A stretch of 46,188 nucleotides of DNA from a virus. Both the position numbers and the translations under genes were made by a program. The stretch lies in the IMG/VR virus record IMGVR_UViG_3300047472_000060, positions 1 to 46,188 of that record; one strand, 5' to 3'. Under the pieces are notes generated by a model that was not told the DNA's origin, made no database searches, and saw only the letters and a program-made list of their open reading frames with translations. Positions 23,872 to 31,867 of this stretch are shown piece by piece. Within the stretch, counting starts at the first letter, position 1. Each line of letters starts with the position of its first letter.

Positions 23872-26091
23872 TCAGTGTGTGTCTTCCCACGTGTCCCCGA
23901 CAACGTACTTGCTGTCGAGCGGGACGCGGAGGCCGTACGGGACGCCCGCTTTACGCGCGCACTCGACGATGATCTTACCGATTTCTTCTTCAAGGCCTTC
24001 TCTTACGCAAAGCTGGACCTCGTCGTGCACCCAAAGCACGAACACGAAGTCTCCAGCCCACGGGTCTTCCCAGTTGTAGGTGTATCGACGTTCGAGTTCT
24101 TCGAACGCACTGGCGACCCATTCCTTGCAGACGATGGCACCGGCTGACTGGATAAGGAAATTGAGGGCACTATGGTCAGACCGAATTGGGATGATCCGAC
24201 CATCGAGACCGATGACGCGATTGCGCTTGCCAACCTGCTCAGAGAGCCGGTCCTGTAGAACCTTGAAGCCCTCAATGCGCGTGCGGAAGCTACGGCGAAC
24301 CTTCTTGCCGACCTTCTTAAGCTCGTCTTCGCCGGGGTTCTCGGTGAAGAATTTGCTGTAGACCGCAGCGCCTTCGGCTCCGCAGCTTCTCCTCGCGTTG
24401 AGGAGAGCTTCGTAAATGATAGAGCCAGCCTTCTCGTCTCCGCACCCGTAGATGTAGGCATAGATGAACCTCTTGCTGCCGTCCTCACGGAGAACGGTGT
24501 GGAGTTGATTGGCTTTGTCGCGTGTGCCCTCAGCGAGGCCCATGACGACCGCATGGAGCCAGTGAGGATCACCGCTGATGACCGTGGTGCAATACTTGCC
24601 GCCGTCAAGCGGGTGCAGGTAATGCGCCAGTCCTCGCAATTCGAGACCTTCCTGATCCGCTCCCAAAAACTTCCAAGGGACCAGCTTTCCTACCTTGCAC
24701 GACGATAGACCAACCCCGTGGTAAGGCGTTGGAGCGTGCTTGGTGAACAGACGTCGGAATTCGTGACCGTACGGTTTCTTCGCGCTCGGCACCTGTCCGA
24801 GGTTTGGAAACATATGGGCCGCTCGACTCGTGATCGTCCCCATAGGGTTGATCACGCCGTGAATGCAGCCGTCTTCCTGCACGCTGTCGATCAGTGGGTA
24901 TTTGGATGACTTGCCTCCAACGAGTTGCGACAGTCGCTTGTTGACCATCAGGAGCGTCGGCAGGCCGTCCATATCGGGGAACAGGTTGCCAATGCTCTCG
25001 ATGACTTCTTCGTCCATGGCTGGCTTGCCGCCATCCGTGAACTTCGTTGGTCGCCATCCCTGCTCGATCAGCTTCTTCGCAAGATGGTCCGAGGAGCCCG
25101 GGTTGAACTCAATCTTCTTGAGCTTCGTGCACGGGTATCCCACGAAGGTCTTCACCTTGCGGGTCTGCACGACACCCTTCGCGTTGACGACAGGGTTGCC
25201 CTCGACGTCGAGCTTGGGCTCCTCAGTGATCGTCTCGTCGCCCCAATACCCGGGGTTCGACCATTCCCAGTCGCCGTTCTCGTCGAGCGTAGCGACCGCA
25301 GGCTTGCGGTTAGGCTGCTTCGGGACGAACAGAGACTTGGTAGGATCAGGACTGATCGGCTGAAACCAATAGCCGTACTTCTCTTTGAGCTTCGTCTCGA
25401 TGACGTGCTTCTTCCCAACCAACTCAGCCTGAAGCTCACCAGCGGCCTTGAGGTCGAAAGGCACTCCCGCGATGTTCATGGCATCGCATACGCGGGAGAT
25501 ACGATGCTCAAGGGACAACGGGACCTGAGGGTATTCGTCAGGCTTGAAGTGCTTCCACATGTCGAAGTTGGTGGCGCAGTCCTGCCCCATGTACTCGAAC
25601 ATGTCTTCGTTGAAGCTGCCCCACACGTAGGTCGCGATGTCACGCGGGGTCTCAAGGCCCAAGGCGCGTGCCTTGGCTTCCATGATCTCCGCGTAGTCGC
25701 CCTTAGGATTCCCTAGCCGGTAGCCCCACGCAGCGACGCTGTGCTTGCCTTTGTATTTCGGCGGGAGCTTCCCGGCTTGGACCAGCGCGATGTCGGTCGC
25801 CTTGATGTTCGGAAACATCGTGCGGCTGATGACCATCGTGTCGCTGATCTTCGCTCCAGGTTTAGGCGCCCAGCCTTTCTTCAGCTTCTTGGCGAGCGGG
25901 ATATCGTGCCGGATGATGTTCTGGCCGATGATCTCGTCAGCTTCGCGCATGCGCTCCAAAGCTGTGTCGAGTTGGTGAGGACGGTAGCCCTCGTATTCGC
26001 CTGTATCGACGTTGGTGATACCGATGCAGTGGAAACGGGTGGCGTTAGCCAGAAAACCGTTACTCTCGGTATCCCATAGTAGCCTTAGAAT
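23872..26091 (-). CDS. DNA polymerase, family A (T7 gp5-like), probable ATT start
   Basis: 739 aa if started at ATT 26091. The exonuclease site is complete only with upstream sequence: WDTESNG (Exo I, residues 6-12, Asp7/Glu9), GQNIIRHD (Exo II) and YMGQD (Exo III). The polymerase site has GADQEGLELR (motif A, Asp ~479), KRFIYAYIYG (motif B, ~540-549) and WVHDEV (motif C, ~688-693). The first ATG in frame (25959) would remove Exo I. No ATG, GTG or TTG lies between the in-frame TAA (26092-26094) and the Exo I codons; ATT 26091 follows GGAGG by 7 nt. The enzyme replicates phage DNA with proofreading. T7 gp5 is 704 aa, close to this length. Confidence 0.9.
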   Translation of the reverse strand: MLRLLWDTESNGFLANATRFHCIGITNVDTGEYEGYRPHQLDTALERMREADEIIGQNIIRHDIPLAKKLKKGWAPKPGAKISDTMVISRTMFPNIKATDIALVQAGKLPPKYKGKHSVAAWGYRLGNPKGDYAEIMEAKARALGLETPRDIATYVWGSFNEDMFEYMGQDCATNFDMWKHFKPDEYPQVPLSLEHRISRVCDAMNIAGVPFDLKAAGELQAELVGKKHVIETKLKEKYGYWFQPISPDPTKSLFVPKQPNRKPAVATLDENGDWEWSNPGYWGDETITEEPKLDVEGNPVVNAKGVVQTRKVKTFVGYPCTKLKKIEFNPGSSDHLAKKLIEQGWRPTKFTDGGKPAMDEEVIESIGNLFPDMDGLPTLLMVNKRLSQLVGGKSSKYPLIDSVQEDGCIHGVINPMGTITSRAAHMFPNLGQVPSAKKPYGHEFRRLFTKHAPTPYHGVGLSSCKVGKLVPWKFLGADQEGLELRGLAHYLHPLDGGKYCTTVISGDPHWLHAVVMGLAEGTRDKANQLHTVLREDGSKRFIYAYIYGCGDEKAGSIIYEALLNARRSCGAEGAAVYSKFFTENPGEDELKKVGKKVRRSFRTRIEGFKVLQDRLSEQVGKRNRVIGLDGRIIPIRSDHSALNFLIQSAGAIVCKEWVASAFEELERRYTYNWEDPWAGDFVFVLWVHDEVQLCVREGLEEEIGKIIVECARKAGVPYGLRVPLDSKYVVGDTWEDTH

Positions 26092-27743
26092 TTAATGTCC
26101 TCCGTGTCGGACTTCTCATGTGGATCGAAGTCGGGGATTTCTTTGCTGCGGGTCGCAACCTCGTAGCAGCCCTTCGCGATGTTCCACTTGATCAGATCGG
26201 CTTCACCAGTCTCTCCGGTGATGCGGCACTTCAGCGAGCGTATCTGCGCGTAGAGCTTCTCTTCCTCGTCCTGCTGGTCGCGTTCGAGAGCCAGCACGTT
26301 GAACGAAAGCTGCTCCAGAGACGCCGAACCACGAAGGTCGTTGAGGCTGATCTGGTCGCCGCCGTTGAAGTCTTTGCCGTTCGAGCGCTTCAGATGCACG
26401 ATGGCGATGACGCCAACACCAGTTTCCTTCACGAAGGAAGCCAGCTTGGTCATCAGGACGTCGATGTCCTTACGCTCGTCCATGGTCTCCAATCCCGAGA
26501 CCACAATGCTGATATGATCAAGCACAATGAACTGACAGCCACTGGCCGCCATGTAGCGCATCATGGTCAGCAGTCGGTCGCTCTCAAGCGAGCCGAAGTG
26601 ATCGTAGAACATCATCTTGTCGTGGATGACTGCAGCGAGCGCTGCGTCCCACTGGTCGTCACTGATGTTCGCAGGGTTCGCTATTAGGCTCTTGAGTGGC
26701 ACACCAGCATGCAAGGCGCAGTAGGCTGCGACCGACGTGTCGTTGTCTTCCTCAAGATAGATGTTGCCGATCTTCGAACCATGCGCGACACGCATATGGT
26801 AAGCGATGGCTCGGGCCAGCGTTGACTTGCCGATACCGGAGCCTGCGCACAGCGTGGTGATCTCCGCAGGCCTCAGCCCCATCCACATGCCGTTGAGCTT
26901 GGGATACGGGAGGTCGAGGCCCTTGCGCTTGGCCATGGCCTTCTTCAGGCGCTCGCGGGAGAACTCGTTTCCCTCGACGATGCCATCAGGCCGGAAGGGC
27001 TTTGCGTCCCAGTAGGCTCGGATGATCGGCGCCGGACCTTCGTCCATCAAGGTCGCGTTGGCGTCCTTACCTGGAACGGTCATGATCTTGACGCGGCCGA
27101 CTGGAAGAAGCTCACAGGCTTCCTTCAGGGCCTTCTGTCCCGGCTCGTCGTTGTCGAAGCACAGCACGACATGGTCGAAGCGCAGAAGCTTCTCCCAACT
27201 CGCCAGCAGCGCTTTCTTCACGGAGCCTGAGCCGTTCGGCAGCGAGCCGGTCGGATACTTGTTGTCGAAGACCTGAGAGACCGTCATGCGGTCAATCTCA
27301 CCCTCGGTGATGACTACGGTCTTGCCCTTCGCAGGCCACGACCACTCACCAATGATGCCGCCGTTGTTCTTGTAGACGCTCTGGCCCAGCCACTTGAACT
27401 GCTTGTCGCGTGTGCGGGTCTTCTGGTCGATCAGCTTGCCGTGCTCGTCCTTGATTAGCTGGACGTGGACTGGCGTGCCGTCACGGAGCTTGCCGAGGCG
27501 ATAGTCGCACTTGGCCATGGTATCGGTGGTGATGCCTCGCGCGGTGATAGCTTTAATTTCTGTATCGATGGGGCTGAACCCTTTGGCCACAGAAACTTCA
27601 CTCGTTTTCTGCGCAACAGGTCCAGCCCCTTTGAACTTCTCGATGTCATTGCAGCTAAAGCACCAGCTTCCACTTCCGTCGTCATATGTAGCGAATGCGT
27701 CCGAGGACACACCGCAGGGGCAAGGCCCCTTAGTGCAACTCAC
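26085..27743 (-). CDS. Primase-helicase (T7 gp4-like)
   Basis: 552 aa from GTG 27743 (SD AGAGG). The zinc-binding primase end has Cys3, Cys8, Cys10, Cys28 and Cys31 within SCTKGPCPCGVSSDAF and SWCFSC. The Toprim fold shows VVITEGEIDR (Glu147) and CFDNDEPG (~195-202). The DnaB-like helicase has Walker A GSGIGKST (301-308) and Walker B FIVLDH (405-410). It unwinds DNA and makes primers for the polymerase encoded just downstream, with which it overlaps by 7 nt. The C-terminus is acidic, as in T7 where it contacts the polymerase. Confidence 0.95.
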   Translation of the reverse strand: MSCTKGPCPCGVSSDAFATYDDGSGSWCFSCNDIEKFKGAGPVAQKTSEVSVAKGFSPIDTEIKAITARGITTDTMAKCDYRLGKLRDGTPVHVQLIKDEHGKLIDQKTRTRDKQFKWLGQSVYKNNGGIIGEWSWPAKGKTVVITEGEIDRMTVSQVFDNKYPTGSLPNGSGSVKKALLASWEKLLRFDHVVLCFDNDEPGQKALKEACELLPVGRVKIMTVPGKDANATLMDEGPAPIIRAYWDAKPFRPDGIVEGNEFSRERLKKAMAKRKGLDLPYPKLNGMWMGLRPAEITTLCAGSGIGKSTLARAIAYHMRVAHGSKIGNIYLEEDNDTSVAAYCALHAGVPLKSLIANPANISDDQWDAALAAVIHDKMMFYDHFGSLESDRLLTMMRYMAASGCQFIVLDHISIVVSGLETMDERKDIDVLMTKLASFVKETGVGVIAIVHLKRSNGKDFNGGDQISLNDLRGSASLEQLSFNVLALERDQQDEEEKLYAQIRSLKCRITGETGEADLIKWNIAKGCYEVATRSKEIPDFDPHEKSDTEDIKF

Positions 27744-27864
27744 TCCGTAGCCTCTCTAAGAACTCTCGTGCAGCGGCGTACGCGATCACCGCGATGATCC
27801 CGTAGGCAACGACTGGCAACCACGGGAGAACCGTGGCTGCCGTATTTGCGATTGCGATATCCAT
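27730..27864 (-). CDS. 44-aa membrane protein
   Basis: MDIAIANTAATVLPW, a membrane segment (LPVVAYGIIAVIAYAA) and a charged amphipathic end (REFLERLRSELH). ATG shares a base with the preceding TAA (TAATG), and the end overlaps the primase start by 14 nt. Unknown role. Confidence 0.65.
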   Translation of the reverse strand: MDIAIANTAATVLPWLPVVAYGIIAVIAYAAAREFLERLRSELH

Positions 27865-28013
27865 TACCAATAGAAAATCGCTGCGATGGTGGAGTAGACG
27901 ATCAGGCCGATACCTAACGTCACCAGCACGCCTACAAGTCCGCCCTCTCCTACCGCTACTGCGGCGGCGAGACAGGCGAGGCCTGCGAAGTACATCTTGC
28001 TAGGAGGCGTCAT
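27864..28013 (-). CDS. 49-aa membrane protein
   Basis: MTPPSKMYFAGLACLAAAVA and VLVTLGIGLIVYSTIAAIFY give two hydrophobic segments. TGATG overlap with the gene before. It forms a pair with the next small membrane gene. Confidence 0.65.
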   Translation of the reverse strand: MTPPSKMYFAGLACLAAAVAVGEGGLVGVLVTLGIGLIVYSTIAAIFYW

Positions 28014-28282
28014 CAGCGCACCAACTGATAGGAGGCGTACTGTCCTCCAACGCCATCAGTCTTCATGGTCATCTTGATCGGATAACCAGCGTTGCGGAGC
28101 TTGAAGATCACGTCCGAGAGCCGAGACACGTGATAGACCAACATGCTCTCGTTGTTGGTGATCGTGCGGTAGTCGCCCTTGTCGTTCTTGCCTTCGAGGT
28201 GCGCGAGAATCTTGCGGCACTGCGGAGACAGCGAGAGGTCGTTCGCGAGGTTAGGAGTGCCGATGGTCAGGGTCTCAGACAT
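28013..28282 (-). CDS. HTH-domain protein, 89 aa
   Basis: MSETLTIGTPNLANDLSLSP then QCRKILAHLEG and HVSRLSDVIFKLRNAGYPIK form a winged helix of the kind annotated HTH_39 in phages and plasmids, ending in YASYQL (wing). Between endonuclease I and primase genes. Likely binds DNA; specific role unknown. Confidence 0.7.
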   Translation of the reverse strand: MSETLTIGTPNLANDLSLSPQCRKILAHLEGKNDKGDYRTITNNESMLVYHVSRLSDVIFKLRNAGYPIKMTMKTDGVGGQYASYQLVR

Positions 28283-28286
28283 GAGG

Positions 28287-28760
28287 TCACTTTCTCTTTT
28301 TGGGTTTCTGGTACGCCTTGATCTCTTCGATCCATTCATCCGGCACGACCTTCTCGGCCCACTTGAAGCCGTGATCAGTCGCCCACTTGCCGTAGGTCGT
28401 GGGGGAGCCCTTGTAGATGGGCGTCGATGCTCGGGAGAAGATGAAGCGAATGTCCAACTCAGGATGTTGTTTCTTGAGCAGGACGAACTTCTGTCGTTCC
28501 TTCACGGCAGCGTCTTTGGTGGAGACGCGAAACTTGCCGCCCGGGACCGCACCACCAAAGCGCCCTTTGGGCTCTAGGATGATCGGGCAACCGTCGAAGG
28601 AAAAGTCTGGAAGATACTTAGCCTCGCGCTCAGGCACGATGTACTTGATCCATTGGCTTTCGAAACCAAAGGGCACACCGGCCTGAGTTAGCTTGGCCGC
28701 AGCCTCCCGTTCGAGACCTGAGCGAAACTCAGGCTCGATGGTGAGTGCGGGCTTCGACAT
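28287..28760 (-). CDS. Endonuclease I-like Holliday junction resolvase (T7 gp3-like)
   Basis: 157 aa. FRSGLEREAAAKL gives the first Glu; YLPDFSFDG the Asp and ILEPKGRF the Glu-x-Lys of the PD-(D/E)XK site, as in T7 endonuclease I (Glu20, Asp55, Glu65, Lys67). Lys/Arg-rich end (KAYQKPKKRK). It resolves branched DNA before packaging and helps break host DNA. Next to SSB, as in T7 (genes 2.5 and 3). Confidence 0.88.
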   Translation of the reverse strand: MSKPALTIEPEFRSGLEREAAAKLTQAGVPFGFESQWIKYIVPEREAKYLPDFSFDGCPIILEPKGRFGGAVPGGKFRVSTKDAAVKERQKFVLLKKQHPELDIRFIFSRASTPIYKGSPTTYGKWATDHGFKWAEKVVPDEWIEEIKAYQKPKKRK

Positions 28761-28762
28761 CC

Positions 28763-29362
28763 TTAGAACGGAATGTCGTCGTCCGTGTTGCTGTCCGGTG
28801 CCTCAGGGGCCTCGGGCTCAGCGTCGTCGAGGTCTTCCGACCGATCCTCGTCCGCATCACCACCGTTGAAGACGTAACCGCCCTCTTCGGCTTCGAACTT
28901 GTTCAAGACGCGGGTCTTGAGTTCGATGATCTGGACTTGGTTGATGTAGAGGTTGATGCCTCCACCAAAGCCGTCATAGGCGTTGATAGTGACGTCCGGC
29001 TTGATGATCGAGCCGCCGCCAATCTTCACCTTGTTACGCGGGACTTCGTTGCCCTGCGCGTCAACGAACGGAGGCGGATAGTCCTCGCCCGAAGTCATCT
29101 GCAGAGACAGCTTGCCAGTCTTCTTGTCCTTCTTCCAAGGCAGCTTGGCATCAGCCGGAAGGTTGTTAGCCTTCAACTGCTTCTTCAGATAGGCGTCCAC
29201 CTTGCGATGATCTTCGTCGTTGAACTCGACGCCGGTGATGTAGCGGCGCTTCTCAGGGCCGTTGTTCTTACCGGATGGGGTCTTCGGCTGATAGACATCG
29301 ATTTCGTTCAGCTTCGGGAAAACTGCGATGCCTTTGGGGAGGATAACGGTAGTCTTAGCCAT
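28763..29362 (-). CDS. Single-stranded DNA-binding protein (T7 gp2.5-like)
   Basis: 199 aa. OB-fold-type sequence with VIINAYDG-like core (VTINAYDGFGGGINLYINQV) and an acidic C-terminal tail ending in DDDIPF. The acidic, aromatic-ended tail is the partner-binding tip of SSBs, used in T7 to contact polymerase and primase-helicase. The product coats ssDNA at the fork. Two base pairs separate it from the resolvase gene. Confidence 0.85.
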   Translation of the reverse strand: MAKTTVILPKGIAVFPKLNEIDVYQPKTPSGKNNGPEKRRYITGVEFNDEDHRKVDAYLKKQLKANNLPADAKLPWKKDKKTGKLSLQMTSGEDYPPPFVDAQGNEVPRNKVKIGGGSIIKPDVTINAYDGFGGGINLYINQVQIIELKTRVLNKFEAEEGGYVFNGGDADEDRSEDLDDAEPEAPEAPDSNTDDDIPF

Positions 29363-29413
29363 TATAGATTGATTGCAATACTCAGTGCGGCGCTGACGTT
29401 AGTCGTCGAGCGC

Positions 29414-29677
29414 CTATGCGTTGTAGCGGAGCGCGCATTTGCCCCACGTGACTTGAAGGTCACCGTCTGTGCACGTCTTAGGTTTCTTGGTGACCCTCGC
29501 GATAGCCCCCGGGGTCATGCCCCGAGGGAAAGCAAAGGTGCATCGCGGACCGGAGGTCTCGATCTTCACCATGGGAGGCGGATCGAATGTGCCCAACTGG
29601 CCTGCGCCAACAAAGACGACACCAATCAACCACGCAGCAACGCCAAGAAGTCCGATAGTAGTGCCGTCCTGTTTCAT
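29414..29677 (-). CDS. Membrane-anchored or exported small protein
   Basis: 87 aa. One N-terminal hydrophobic segment (TIGLLGVAAWLIGVVFVGAG) and a soluble part with three Cys. AAGG lies 8 nt before ATG 29677. The topology suggests an inner membrane anchor with a periplasmic domain. No family recognised. Confidence 0.65.
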   Translation of the reverse strand: MKQDGTTIGLLGVAAWLIGVVFVGAGQLGTFDPPPMVKIETSGPRCTFAFPRGMTPGAIARVTKKPKTCTDGDLQVTWGKCALRYNA

Positions 29678-29687
29678 CTATGCAGCC

Positions 29688-30368
29688 TTATCTGTTGTGA
29701 ACAGCGTAACCCACGGCCTCAAGCAGAGCTGTGTTGAAGCGAGCCCAAAGGCCCACGAAGAGAACCAAGGCAGCACCAGCTACCGAGGTCACGGTGTGAT
29801 CCAGGTACGGAGCAGCCCACGGATCAGCAGCGATGATGCCACCAGCGACCCAGCCCAGCACGCCAGCGCCTGCCCAGACCATTACGGGGAAGCGTGCGAC
29901 GACCTTGCTGATCAGAGCAGCGCCTGCGATGACCAGAGGGATCGACAGGACGACGCCGGTAGCCATGAGGACCAAGCTGCCATGGGCCAGAGCGGCCACA
30001 GCAAGCACGTTGTCGAGGCTCATGGAGGCGTCAGCCACGGCAATGGTGCCAATGGCCGCAGAGAGCGTGATGCGCCCTACGACGTCTCCGTTCTCGTCGT
30101 TGGCCTCGTCCACGAGGAGCCCATAGGCCACCTTGAGGAGGAACAAACCGCCGAGGATGGACAGTCCCGGGACGCCCAGCAGGAAGACAGCGAAGAACGA
30201 CATGACGACGCGGAGCAGAACGGCTGCAGCAGTGCCGCCGATGATGCCCCACTTCTGTTGCTCAGGTGGCAGGCGGTTGCTGACGAGCGCGATGACGACA
30301 GCGTTGTCACCCGACAGCAGGAGGTCAATCCAGACGATGCCGAGTAACGATACGAGGAAGGTTTCCAA
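29688..30368 (-). CDS. terC: TerC-family integral membrane protein
   Basis: 226 aa from TTG 30368 (GGAG 5 nt upstream). Multi-helix protein with the two signature metal-binding segments SGDNAVVIAL (residues 19-28, first helix) and ADASMSLDNVLAVAAL (112-127), arranged as in the YjbE/TerC family (PF03741). Cellular relatives export Mn2+ or act in tellurite/membrane-stress systems, partly by helping membrane-protein metallation. About seven helices are predicted by eye. It is downstream of a TerB-like gene and two tiny membrane genes in one overlapping run. TerC in a T7-like phage is unusual and may be an auxiliary metabolic or exclusion gene. Confidence 0.88.
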   Translation of the reverse strand: METFLVSLLGIVWIDLLLSGDNAVVIALVSNRLPPEQQKWGIIGGTAAAVLLRVVMSFFAVFLLGVPGLSILGGLFLLKVAYGLLVDEANDENGDVVGRITLSAAIGTIAVADASMSLDNVLAVAALAHGSLVLMATGVVLSIPLVIAGAALISKVVARFPVMVWAGAGVLGWVAGGIIAADPWAAPYLDHTVTSVAGAALVLFVGLWARFNTALLEAVGYAVHNR

Positions 30369-30380
30369 GGAAGCTCCAGT

Positions 30381-30461
30381 TCAGAGGGTGCGAAGGATGT
30401 AGATCAGCAGTGGCGCCCCGACGAAGAACGCCGAGGATGCCACCAGTTGTGCGACGCTCAT
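30381..30461 (-). CDS. 26-aa membrane peptide
   Basis: MSVAQLVASSAFFVGAPLLI plus YILRTL: one hydrophobic helix. ATGA overlap with the previous mini-gene and 12 bp from terC. Coding supported by the overlap chain terB - mini-gene - mini-gene - terC. Confidence 0.55.
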   Translation of the reverse strand: MSVAQLVASSAFFVGAPLLIYILRTL

Positions 30462-30532
30462 CGAAACAGCGTTGCCGTGAACGCGGCAGCGAATAACACT
30501 GCCAGCGTCCACTCGACGAAGTTCTCGATCAT
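30458..30532 (-). CDS. 24-aa membrane peptide
   Basis: MIENFVEWTLAVLFAAAFTA plus TLFR. ATGA overlap with the end of terB and with the next mini-gene. One membrane helix with an acidic N-terminus and an Arg at the C-terminus. Confidence 0.55.
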   Translation of the reverse strand: MIENFVEWTLAVLFAAAFTATLFR

Positions 30533-30963
30533 CCGAGGAGCTTCGCGCCGTCCACGTTGAGCAGCTTGGCGATGTCGTTCAGTACGACTTGCTCCTCGGC
30601 GCCGATGCCGCCCTGATCGGCAACGTCGGCCGCGATCAGGAAGACGTCCTGACGCACGGTAACGTCGCGGGTCATCAGCGCTTCGATGTTGCGCTTGTTC
30701 TCCATGCGGCCAGCACGCGACTTCGCACGCGACAGAGCAGCGTTGAGGGCTTCCTCGATCTGCGACGACGAGTAGGACGCCGAGACGATGGGGTTGGCCT
30801 GCATGCCTGAGATGGCGCTTTCGATTTCGCTGTCGTCGATGGCGCCATCCGCTGCTGTGACGTTGGCGGCGGCCGAGGACACACCCTTCAGGAAGGCGCT
30901 GTCGCCCGCGTAGGAGTTGAAGGTCTTGGTCGCGGTGGCGAGGATGTTCTTGAAGAAGCTCAT
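30529..30963 (-). CDS. terB: TerB-like protein
   Basis: 144 aa. Helical, with VTAADGAIDDSEIESAISGM (residues ~35-54) and a second acidic helix-loop (IAADVADQGGIGAEEQVVLN), the two metal-binding Asp/Glu motifs of the TerB fold (PF05099). TerB proteins are cytoplasmic or membrane-associated metal-binding partners of TerC. AAAGGGAC is the SD for ATG 30963. Co-occurrence with terC in the same operon supports a shared job. Confidence 0.85.
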   Translation of the reverse strand: MSFFKNILATATKTFNSYAGDSAFLKGVSSAAANVTAADGAIDDSEIESAISGMQANPIVSASYSSSQIEEALNAALSRAKSRAGRMENKRNIEALMTRDVTVRQDVFLIAADVADQGGIGAEEQVVLNDIAKLLNVDGAKLLG

Positions 30964-30976
30964 AGGATCAGTCCCT

Positions 30977-31090
30977 TTAGAAGAACCATCGGCTCACGGG
31001 ATATCCGCGAGCAATCTTGATGGTCAGATTGATGATGTAGACAACCCCGACAGCGTCGAGGATGTGGTCAGCGAGAACGGCGACGATCAT
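30977..31090 (-). CDS. 37-aa protein upstream of terB
   Basis: MIVAVLADHILDAVGVVYII then NLTIKIARGYPVSRWFF; one amphipathic or membrane segment. ATGA overlap with the gene before. May belong to the terB-terC group. Confidence 0.55.
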   Translation of the reverse strand: MIVAVLADHILDAVGVVYIINLTIKIARGYPVSRWFF

Positions 31091-31245
31091 GCGTTCCGAT
31101 ACGCCTTCATGAACTCGCGGTGGAAGTTGCGGCGCTGGTCCTTGTCCATGGCGTACAGGTCGAACGTGACCGGCTTGCCATCAGCGCCTTTGACGGTGAC
31201 GGTCCACAGGCTTGCGCCCATGCGGATGGTTGCTGCGTTCTTCAT
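31087..31245 (-). CDS. Unknown 52-aa basic protein
   Basis: MKNAATIRMGASLWTVTVKG then a strand-turn-helix with basic residues (DKDQRRNFHREFMKAYRNA). TAATG overlap before and ATGA after. No family recognised. Confidence 0.65.
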   Translation of the reverse strand: MKNAATIRMGASLWTVTVKGADGKPVTFDLYAMDKDQRRNFHREFMKAYRNA

Positions 31246-31421
31246 TAACTCTCGACCCTTTTCATTTCGGACAACGTCTTCACCTCGCAGATTGCGTAGG
31301 TGTCGTTGGCCCTCTCGTTGTTGCGCAGAGCTTTCCCCATCTGCTCACGGCACTCGTCTTCGGTCCCGCAGCCCGATACGGAGCCGCGAGACCAGTTTAT
31401 CAGCATGAACTCAGGCTTCAT
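31245..31421 (-). CDS. Unknown 58-aa protein
   Basis: MKPEFMLINWSRGSVSGCGT then a helix (EDECREQMGKALRNNERAND). ATG 31421 shares a base with the previous stop region. Compact alpha/beta micro-protein; unknown. Confidence 0.65.
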   Translation of the reverse strand: MKPEFMLINWSRGSVSGCGTEDECREQMGKALRNNERANDTYAICEVKTLSEMKRVES

Positions 31422-31867
31422 CAGACCGCGTAACCCACGGCCTGCGGCACAGGGACGAACGTCGAGTTCACGACGCGGTCGATGCGTCGGCTGTACTCGC
31501 CGTAGAGCCACCCACCAGGTACGCGCAGGCGCATGGTCTCGCCTGTGACCTTCTCCCAAGCGTGCTTGCCGTTACCCTTGTATTCCTGAGCGCCGTGGGG
31601 ACGCTTCTTGGGCTTCGGCTCAGGCTGAGGCTCGACATACGGGATGATGTCGAAGTGCTTGCGGTCGAAGTCGCTGAACTGCCACTCACGATTCTCTTTT
31701 CCGTGGCCTTGCTTCCACGTGTCGAACCTCACGGTGCGGCTGAACTCGGTATCCCACGGCCCTTTGATGATGGTGCCAATCTGGCCGATGAACACCTTGC
31801 CATCCTGCTTGCCTGTAACAGCAACGCGGTCACCGTCCTTGAGTTTAAAGAATGCCTTCTTCAACAT
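31421..31867 (-). CDS. Unknown 148-aa two-module protein
   Basis: N-terminal part (FKLKDGDRVAVTGKQDGKVF, then IGQIGTIIKG) looks like an SH3/KOW-type beta barrel, followed by a Pro/Glu linker (PYVEPQPEPKPKKRPHG) and a beta-rich end. No catalytic motif. The KOW-like pattern hints at nucleic-acid or ribosome contact, weakly. Confidence 0.65.
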   Translation of the reverse strand: MLKKAFFKLKDGDRVAVTGKQDGKVFIGQIGTIIKGPWDTEFSRTVRFDTWKQGHGKENREWQFSDFDRKHFDIIPYVEPQPEPKPKKRPHGAQEYKGNGKHAWEKVTGETMRLRVPGGWLYGEYSRRIDRVVNSTFVPVPQAVGYAV

